This document shows, piece after piece, positions 56,605 through 64,000 of a DNA stretch of 64,000 bases. The position numbers and the translations under genes are program-made. The DNA comes from Micromussa lordhowensis (Eukaryota; Cnidaria; Anthozoa; Scleractinia; Lobophylliidae), in the NCBI GenBank assembly GCA_964020085.1, contig OZ026598.1, positions 6,262,524 through 6,326,523 on the forward strand, given 5' to 3'. The notes beneath the pieces were generated by a model. The model saw only the letters and a program-made list of their open reading frames with translations. It was not told the DNA's origin and searched no databases. Every line of letters begins with the position of its first letter. Position 1 is the stretch's first letter.

Positions 56605-57311
56605 TATATAGATTTAGGTCAACCTAAAAGCGGAGCTCCTGTAGCCCGATTAGGCTTATCCAGGATAAGGTTGAATTTTGAGTTCAGTTTTGTAACTTTG
56701 CTGCAAGGTTTTCTGCATATTGTTTGGTGTTTAGTTTTTCTTTCAACTGAAATGAACTGCTTTTTTCAATCCAGAAGTCAAACGAGTGGATTAAAAAATC
56801 AAAACATTATCAGAGGAAATTGTGAAAATTACTTTGATTGTTTAATAAAGAATTGCCAAAAACTATTGGGCTAAAATATTATCTGAATGATGTTAACATG
56901 TGAGCATTGTTCCAAGGTTTTATCATTGCATTGACCCTATTGCGTAGTACTAGTTGTAGTTAAATAAATTAGCCAGAAATCTTCCAGTTTGGAAATCTTC
57001 CAGTTTCCACGTAAACACGACAAACGTTACTCCTTTAGCTGACCTAGCATATTGTGTAGCCGCGTTGAGCTCCAGAAAGCACGCGAAAAATTAAGCCTCC
57101 TTTTGGTTTAGAGGTCCCCTTATGGCCGCCATCTTGCGCGACTCCACCGTCGTCGTCGTCGTCGTCGTTGTCGTCGCCGTCGTGCGTACGCGCCCACGAG
57201 CAATACCGCTGTCCATGATTAACCATGAGAAAATCCATACATGGGTTTCTTTTTCCTATATGGTTATAGGGCTCCGCTTGGCGGCCCTTCGGGCCGCCGG
57301 AGCTCCGCTAT
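56040..57311. repeat. Inverted repeat of about 340 bp, near-identical arms 56040-56379 and 56976-57311
   Basis: The arms contain the palindrome ggcggcccgaagggccgcc, a (GAC)n/(GTC)n run and a 64-codon open frame. Its translation (MDFLMVNHGQRYCSWARTHD...) is the same in both arms, which reflects recent duplication rather than selection on a protein. The spacer of about 600 bp contains one of the 214-bp direct repeats. It is a hairpin-forming, probably transposon-derived structure in the receptor intron. Confidence 0.92.
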
Positions 57312-57501
57312 AAGTTCTGACTCTGGTTGAATGGTTCGCTTTTCGAGAATTTAACAATTTCCGGAGTTTTTGGATACTATTCTATGAAACTTCCCCTTTT
57401 CGAATTTTTCGGAACTTTTTGATGAATGGAAAGCGCTCTATGTTTTTACGTTGATTTTCTCGTTGTTTTTCCTGTACAGTGACTGACACAAACAGACCGC
57501 C

Positions 57502-57632
57502 GACCGGTTAGCTCAGTTGGTAGAGTACCGGACTGCCGTGCGGGAGGTCGCAGGTTCAAACCTCGACCGGACCAACACTCAGGGTCTTTAAATGACTGAG
57601 GAGAAAGTGCTGCCTTTGTAATGACATCTGCG

Positions 57633-57667
<35 letters not shown>

Positions 57668-57859
57668 GATAAACCGTAGGCCCCGTCTCACAGTACTGGT
57701 GTGGGACGTTAAAGAACCCACACACTGTTCGAAAAGAGTAGGGGACATTGTCCCCGGTGTGATGGCTTATCACTTATTCTGTTCTGGGGGCACCTGTATA
57801 TTCCACTATTCTCTCTAATACGATTGTGAACTGCGTGGCTGCAATTTGCGCCTATAAAT

Positions 57860-57900
<41 letters not shown>

Positions 57901-57934
57901 TTTGAGCCTCTGGATAAAGCGCTATATAAATGCC

Positions 57935-57967
<33 letters not shown>
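57502..57967 (+). mobile_element. tRNA-derived SINE with poly(T) end
   Basis: The head 57507-57575 has an A box (ggttagctcagttggtagag) and B box (caggttcaaacctcg). The body contains actcagggtctttaaatgac, aagtcttctcggataagg, acgataaaccgtaggcccc and gttaaagaacccacacac. It ends in aagcgctatataaatgccga and a T-run of about 28 (57940-57967). The body and tail show that it is a SINE and not a tRNA gene. It lies in the receptor intron. Confidence 0.9.
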
Positions 57968-57969
<2 letters not shown>

Positions 57970-59256
57970 CTTCATGAAATATTGCATTGTGGGATGGGGA
58001 CTGCCTGCTGTGATTGTTGTTTTGTGCTCTGTCCTGGATTTTACAGGAACTTTTCATTTAGGATATGGTTTGTAGTCTAGCTTCTATTTCTTTTGAGTAG
58101 AATCTGGTAACATTTAACATCACCCTGTTGATAATATGATCGAGGCTTTGTCTTCCTCTAGTCCTTTCCACCTGCAATAAAAAAAAAATCGATTTTTTTG
58201 GAGAACAATTACTCATTTCTTATGTTTTGTTATTCTTGATTCCATAAGGAAATGCGGCATATTGCTGGATATCAGACAAAACATTGCTCGCAGTTGCCAT
58301 GGTGACGCCTGTGAGCCTTTCTCTGGTTTTCAACCTAATGTGCTTGTTGAAGAGTGTTTATGCCATTCGTCACTTGCAGCAGGTATGTTCAATTACGTCA
58401 AGAAGAGAATTTTTCAGTTTGCTTTTCCCTGCTTCAAAAAGGAGCTGATTAAAAAAACATCATAGTTCTATGTGCGTGAAACGAGCAGCATAAGCCAACA
58501 CAAAATTCAACTGACGATTACACTTTTGGCCAATTGTCAAACCTTCTTACAAACTTGTTGATTATTTCTCACGTAGTTCGTGGAGACACTCGTGATTTAA
58601 GATCTGTCTCACTTAGTTCAATTTTAACTTAAAGTATCTAAATCTGGTTAAGTTCCGAAATGCAAAGTTTTTCATTTTCTAGGGTGCCAGCCAAGCGACA
58701 AACAACAAATCCCAAGCTACGCTGACTCACATCTGCATCAGACTGACCGCAGTAATGGGGCTCACCTGGATTCTGGGACTTCTTGCGAACTGGAATCAAA
58801 CTGCATTCTTGCAGTATCCTTCTACTGTGTTAAACAGCATGCAAGGTAATTTTTTTGTGCTTCTAACTTGCATGTAGAGAAAATCGATAGATAAACAACG
58901 TACCTTAAAGTTCAGCAGATAATTGCTCGAGTCAACTTAAATGGCGTTGTCGAGATGCTTATACTGTTAAAGAATCGTGCATGTTGCTTCCATTCAATTT
59001 TAAAATATTATATTTTTGCACGCAATATTTTACAGGGTTTTTCATTACATTGTGCTTTACCACCACCAAAAAAGTGCGAGGACTCCTGAGGGATCGACTT
59101 TTCAAAAGATGGAATGGCAAAGTGGAACCGCAAACAAGCGTCACTCGTGATCGACGAACAGGAAATAGTAATGTTATAACAGTACCTACAGGTTCAAACA
59201 ATTTTAGCATGACGCCGAGCGTTTCAAGGGAAGAAGAGAGAGAAAAATCTTGCTAA

Positions 59257-59788
59257 AGATCTCATTTAAGATTCAAGACAACTATTCTGCTCTCTACTTT
59301 CTTGCCGAGGGTCAATGTCCCGACATCGTCCATGACAGTTTATTTTAAAATTTTACAGAACTGACATTTGACGTCTAATCTGCTGCAAACCCGTTTCCTC
59401 ACATTAACAATGTAACGGAGAACCAAACAAAAACTGCCACATACATTCGTCAAAGCCCAGAACGTGGAAAATTAAACTAACCCTAACAAGTACATATTAC
59501 TTCTCCTTTAATTAAAAATTGGGTCTAATTTCACGTTACTATTTACGAGAGAAATGCTCCTGCATTATAATGATTAGCTTCTTGATACCGAGGATATTAT
59601 TCTACAACACAAATAGTAGTATTGGGTGCTCGTCATTTACCCCCAAAGTCCGGAGTCTAATATGACAGTTATTTCAACAGAAAATCCGGTCGGAAATCGT
59701 GGAATATTCCCAAAGGTGCTTCTTTTTTCTCGTTCGGAAAGGAAAATTTCCTTATCATTTGCTGTTTTCACAAGTTTGCAATGTCTAT
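59257..59788. other. Intergenic stretch after the receptor gene
   Basis: AT-rich sequence with no recognised gene, repeat or RNA. A clear polyadenylation signal for the receptor was not found within the first 200 bp. Confidence 0.5.
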
Positions 59789-59791
59789 TAG

Positions 59792-60378
59792 GGCCTGTTT
59801 ACATGGAGGTGGGGGACCCCAGGTAGGTGAGGTAACCCGCCTAGGTGAGGTAACCCGCCTCTCCATATAATCTCTCATTTTTATTTGATAATGTTTACAT
59901 GAAAGGTGGGGTAACCCGCCTAGGCGGGTTGCCCGGTCTGCCAGGTAGGGCCGCCTAGCCGGGGTCGCATTTTGCCATGTAAACGACTCGAGGTTGGGTA
60001 ACCCGCCTAGCCGGGATCGAGTTCATGTTACATTTGCAAGCGCGCCAAAGCGCGTAAAAATTTGAACCAGAACAATATGGCCATTAACTGCCTCTGGCGG
60101 AGGCTTTGTATCATCAAAAGTGACAGTAAAATGCCACAGCATTGAAATGCTGCAGCGAGAGCAGAAAATAAAGATAAAATAACACTGACCGCCAAAATGC
60201 GTCGTTCGTCCGCCATTTTCAATGTTTACATGCCTAGCGTCCACGCAACAACGTCAAGTAAAGTCACCCCGGGACCCCGGGGTTGTAAGTTTGCATGTAA
60301 ACGCTGGCCATTTTTCGACCACGGCTAGGCGGGTTACCTCACCTACCTGGGGTCCCCCACCTCCATGTAAACAGGCCC
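59792..60378. mobile_element. PIF/Harbinger-like MITE (587 bp), TTA target duplication
   Basis: TTA is duplicated at 59789-59791 and 60379-60381. The TIRs begin GGGCCTGTTTACATGGAGG and continue nearly perfectly for more than 50 bp through gggggaccccaggtaggtga. A TTA/TAA target and long GG-starting TIRs are typical of PIF/Harbinger. The inside has further gggtaacccgcctagg repeats and no transposase. The open frames in it are not considered genes. Confidence 0.88.
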
Positions 60379-61009
60379 TTACATTGGTAAGCGTCATCTC
60401 TTCTAGTTGGTTTGCTGATTCTGGAAGAACAGTAGAGACTTCGATGAACAAAAGCGACCCAAACATTTACACCAAATGTTGAGCAGCCTTTATGTTTTTG
60501 TTACGCCTTTGTGTTTTACTCTTACCTTTAGAAGAATATGATAGAGAACCTTCTTTGTCAACCTGACGGATGTAAATGACAAAGACGTTGTCAGGGAAAC
60601 TTGGTTACATGGCAATTTTGGCAATACTAAAGATATGAGCATGTGTATTCATAGGGATACCAAATAGTTACCCGATTCATTGCTTGCAAAAACATTTCAA
60701 ACAATTAAAATCTACAACATAAATTATATATCGGTAAAGACAATCGACTTTAAGAATAACGTAAAGTTACTTACAATGCAAAAGGCTATTTAAGTTTGTA
60801 AATATTTCATTTGAACTCGACGATAAGTCATTTTATGGGGGCATTCCTGAATTTCTACTTCAGAGATCATCGTTTTTCAAATGGACATCTATTTTAGCCA
60901 GATGTGTGTTCTGAATATGTACTAATTGTGAGTATTTAAACAAAGGAGTGCCACGTCTATTTCGGTTGAACTAGGCATGGAAGGCAAATAAGCGAAAAAA
61001 TATCAACAA

Positions 61010-61617
61010 TAACATTAATAGTAATAATAATAATACTACTACTACTACTACTAGTAATAATAATCATAATAATAATAATAAGTAATAGTAATTGGACCGA
61101 GTGGAGTATACGTACAATTCAGGGAGTAATCGAGCGAGTAATTTCAAAATCGGACGAGCGCGAAGCGCGAGGCCGATTTGAAAATACGAGCACGATTACT
61201 CCCAAAATTGTACGACAGGAGGTCCAATTACTAATTAATCGTCTCTATAACAAATTTCGAAATTAAAAATGTCTTTTTAGAACTTCTTTTGAGCGAAAAC
61301 GTCTGTAGCGCTTTTCCTAAGTTTTAAAAACTGTAGAAAACTTTGCTAAGGAAACCATTAAAGCGCGAGTAATTGACGTGAAAATCACGTGGGTATCCAA
61401 TTACAGGTGTCCGATTAGAAAAAGTTCAAATCGGACACCTGTAATTGGACGCCCACGTGATCGCGCGCCGATTACGTGACAAATAGGCGCGCGGAGAACC
61501 AACACGATCGAGAATTTTGTTATAGATATACGATTACGCGATAAATAGGCACGCGGAGAACCAATCACGATCTAGAATTCTGTTATAGATACGATAATAA
61601 TAATCATAATAATAATG

Positions 61618-61666
<49 letters not shown>

Positions 61667-61690
61667 TGATGATGATAATATATAATACAA
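61010..61690. repeat. Trinucleotide microsatellites enclosing a hairpin and a tandem 65-bp repeat
   Basis: (AAT)n/(ACT)n occurs at 61010-61085 and (AAT)n/(GAT)n at 61596-61682. Between them is a hairpin MITE-like block at 61090-61232 (attggaccgagtggagtata...ggaggtccaatta, with inverted gattactccc). A unit of about 65 bp (cgattacgtgacaaataggc, gcgcggagaaccaa, gaattttgttatagata) is present twice in tandem at 61467-61525 and 61530-61594. Confidence 0.85.
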
Positions 61691-62335
61691 CAATATATAA
61701 ATTGTATCACAGTGCATTACGAATATCTTTTTGTGCCGTTAACAGAATGAATATGATAAAGTCAATGTTGCGTTGAGGTCAATGGGGAAAATATTTGTGC
61801 AGTTTATCAGCTAACTTAACAGTGAAACCACGCTTTAAGAAGACGTTGTTACAGAAAGTGTTTTTGGTTCCTGCATGATGAAATCATATGCTTTTTTCCT
61901 CATAAAGAGCGCTTTTCCGGTGTATTAAGGAATGTTTTCTACCACCAACTGACAAATTTATGGGATATGAAGATTCTCCAGTAGAATGTAAATAAGTATT
62001 CTTGAGAGGAAGAACGAAATTACCCTGAGGACGGATGTGGATTACAATATATCAGATTTGATTTTGTTCTAACCTGTAAAGAATCTCTTTCACCTATCAA
62101 ATTTCCACTGTAGTTTGTGTTTCCGCTGCTCTTATGAGTTAGTGTGTTTCCGTATTGCGAGGCGATCAGAAAGAAAGCATTTTCCTGAAAATTGAATTTA
62201 TCGTATTAGGCCGCGCCAAACACGTATCCGGAAAGTTTTGAATCCGCAACTTTTTCAAATATTCAAATATTTCCCCGTCCACACGTAGCGTATTCATGGA
62301 GAGCGTATATAACAATTATTATCTTTTTTTCAGCT

Positions 62336-62432
62336 CGTGAGCGGGCGGAATTCGACAAATCCTGGAATCTGATTGGTTCCTGGAGCGGGCGGAATTCTCT
62401 CATACGGACCACTACAGCGGGCGGAATCCATC
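62336..62432 (+). repeat. Three short repeats of 'gagcgggcggaatt'
   Basis: The motif gcgggcggaatt(c) occurs three times, at about 62342, 62386 and 62418, with spacers of 30-45 bp. It is possibly the end of a dispersed element. No gene is here. Confidence 0.6.
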
Positions 62433-63131
62433 GAGTTGATCTATTTTCGTGAATGAATCAGCGGTTATCGTCAATCTTTCGCCCTTTTTACACTTCCATA
62501 GACGATTAATTAACGCAAGTGTATCTCTATTCACCTTTAGATGGCAAGGAAAGTTACTGTAAGTAAATTCAATTGAATTTTTTGAAGTTGTGAGAGTTTG
62601 TTTGGCTGTTTGTTGCTCGGCGCTGCAATGACACGTAATCCTTTGTCTCTCTGTACAATTTTAAGTAAAAACTGAGTCAATTTCAGTCGAGTTTCTCTCT
62701 CTAATCGTTGCTGTATTTGAGAGAATTGCTGTGCAGTACACTTAACGAATTTCCTCGCTATCTGCTACTCAATTTACGGTAGAAAAGTCTAATTTAGTCG
62801 AGTGATTCGCAATGATCGACAAAAACTGTTTTTGTAGTACAAGTTCAAACTTTGCACGAAATTTCACACCCGGAAAACAATTTTGGAGACCTTAACTGGG
62901 GAACTATAAATGCACTAACATAAAGTAGTTTGAAATAAATCTGTTCTTTAATACATCTTTCTTCGGATAGTATCTGATTTACTCGCTCGTTCGCTCGTTA
63001 GATTTTTTGCGAATGGTTTGTAGACGGCGCGTAAGCCGATTTAATGTCAAAGTTGCGTAAACAAACCCACTTGTAAGCCAGTTCAAGGCAAGAAGAAAAA
63101 GATAAAAATGTTATTGGCAGGCTTAGGGTTG

Positions 63132-63238
63132 GTCCGTATAGGGAAAAACTGTGACCTCGGGCTTGAAAATGCTGCCCTCGGCCTGCGGTCTCGGGCAGCA
63201 TTTTCAAGACCTCGGTCACAGTTTTTCCCTATACGGAC
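63132..63238. repeat. Near-perfect 107-bp hairpin
   Basis: ggtccgtatagggaaaaact at 63132 pairs with agtttttccctatacggacc ending at 63238. The arms continue through gtgacctcgggcttgaaaat and its inverse, with a short loop near cggcctgcggtc. The look resembles the hairpin at 1411-1510. At 63355-63410 the unit gtacggccctactagaaa follows in two to three copies. Confidence 0.9.
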
Positions 63239-63403
63239 CTCCCAGCCGGCCAATAACATATATTATCATATGACCCGTACGGCCCCGCGCGCAATTTCCT
63301 TGCAAAACCATAAGAGAAAAGGTCCCGTATGAGGGCCGTACGCCTCGAAGTGATAGGGCCGGAAAAACACGTACGGCCCTACTAGAAATGCGTACGGCCC
63401 TAC

Positions 63404-64000
63404 TAGAAACGAGTGCGGAAAAAATCGATGCGTGTGGCAAAAACAATATTTTGTTGCTGCCAAAGTTTGTTCTCTCCACAATGAGTCATGAAATTGAACA
63501 TTCTGAGAGCGAATTTTACTATCCAGGCGAATTGTCCCATGCAGAACTACTTCAGTCGCGAACTAACTCATTCCGAAATCAAAGAAAGAAATTTAACACT
63601 CCTCGCAAATGAAGAAGCTCACAACTTTCTCGGAAACCAACAAGCAAACAGGCGGTCAAGGAAACAACTTTTCCGCGGGATAAACTGTCCAATAATTAAC
63701 CTTTCAAATAAGCAAACAGTCGGCGAAACTTCTTTCCTTCAATGGCATCAAAGAATTCATCATGGGTCAAAACAAAGAAAACCGAAGAAGTAAACAAAGT
63801 ACGATATAAATGTTTTCTTCGAGTTTCAGAGTTTCTGGGAGAAGTTGGTTTACTGGTAGAAAAATCACAAACATACCTTGTGTGCAGTAGGATAAACTGC
63901 TCTGTAGTTTCTACGTCAGTGTTATTTGAAGAGACGAAACTGAATGCGAATACAGGTTCATTACCGCACGCTTCATCCAGATAAATATAAAAACTCGCTT
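63404..64000 (+). other. Coding-like but broken stretch at the window end
   Basis: At 63481 an ATG opens MSHEIEHSESEFYYPGELSH and ends after about 44 codons. Other frames then open (63488-63793 and 63742-63984), of which the last is long and unremarkable. This may be the start of a gene continuing beyond the window or a broken transposon protein. Nothing was recognised. Confidence 0.25.

Larger units (their letters stand above)
53240..59256 (+). pseudogene. Somatomedin-B-domain, secretin/adhesion-type 7TM receptor (copy 2; all exons seen, three disruptions)
   Basis: Exons are about 53240-53702, 54226-55485, 58249-58382, 58683-58845 and 59036-59256, with matching phases. Domains in order: signal peptide (MKLNDSNLWALGIVAVVVLI); a somatomedin-B-like module (SCKGRC, TCFCDVACRIFGDCCLDFD); a Cys-rich, N-glycosylated ectodomain of about 320 residues (CGDVNNPDYPW, CARCNNVG, PHCALCNPDG); TM1 (AVLIFVTLTGTLLSIISLCF); TM2-TM3 (SLSVALICYQAVFLGAAKS); TM4-TM5 (YCWISDKTLLAVAMVTPVSL); TM6 (LTAVMGLTWILGLLANW); TM7 and tail (GFFITLCFTTTKKVRGLLRD). 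TM4-TM7 are typical of secretin/adhesion receptors; no GPS cleavage motif was seen. Breaks: a stop at 53354-53356 with frame loss in the first exon, an in-frame TGA at 55295-55297 directly after TM1, and T8 instead of T7 at 55401-55408 in TM3. It may be a young pseudogene, a gene with another 5' exon, or hold sequence errors. Confidence 0.75.

Noticed and set aside
57507..57575. A functional tRNA gene
   Set aside because: It is followed by a conserved SINE body and a poly(T) tail; the head is the SINE promoter.
60023..60482. Several overlapping frames of 64-86 codons
   Set aside because: They are translations of the Harbinger-like MITE and its TIRs.

Overview
The window is nuclear DNA of an animal, most likely an anthozoan cnidarian and probably a stony coral. 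The basis is AT-rich sequence with spliced genes, a CHAT-peptidase gene with TPR repeats of the type expanded in corals and anemones, intronless peptide-receptor-like GPCRs, a Penelope-like retroelement, tRNA-derived SINEs and many short inverted-repeat transposons. No species call is possible from the sequence alone.

Layout. 157-7290 (+) holds the last four coding exons of an NSUN6-type RNA cytosine methyltransferase; its 4.6 kb intron is packed with repeats. 9354-13206 (-) is a decayed TPR-CHAT gene with several frameshifts, an in-frame stop and two transposon insertions at TTAA. 15189-22946 (+) is a complete eight-exon ZMYND12 gene of 366 codons. 23-27 kb is transposon-rich and without a recognised gene. 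29029-30123 (+), 32532-33665 (-) and 38158-39312 (+) are three intact single-exon class A GPCRs of one family. 42578-44762 (-) is a small unrecognised gene with a signal peptide, at least one membrane segment and an acidic stretch.

From 44.65 kb on there is a tandem segmental duplication. The unit contains the first exon of that small gene and, further on, a receptor gene with a somatomedin-B-like domain followed by a 7TM segment of the secretin/adhesion type. Copy 1 (44.65-48.9 kb) kept only the receptor's first and last parts and is a pseudogene. Copy 2 (50.17-59.26 kb) has all recognisable receptor exons, but carries a 5' frame break, an in-frame TGA just after TM1 and one T too many in TM3. 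After the duplication a Penelope-like element entered copy 1 and a short MITE entered copy 2 at nearly the same place. The last intron-rich part of copy 2 contains very recent direct and inverted duplications at 55.8-57.3 kb.

The end, 59.3-64 kb, is a transposon and satellite region with no convincing gene. Apart from the GPCR family and the receptor duplication, neighbouring genes show no sign of acting together. The main points of interest are the duplication history of two receptor families, insertions whose empty sites can be read from the sequence, and families of non-autonomous transposons with clear target-site duplications (TTAA, TTA and 9 bp).
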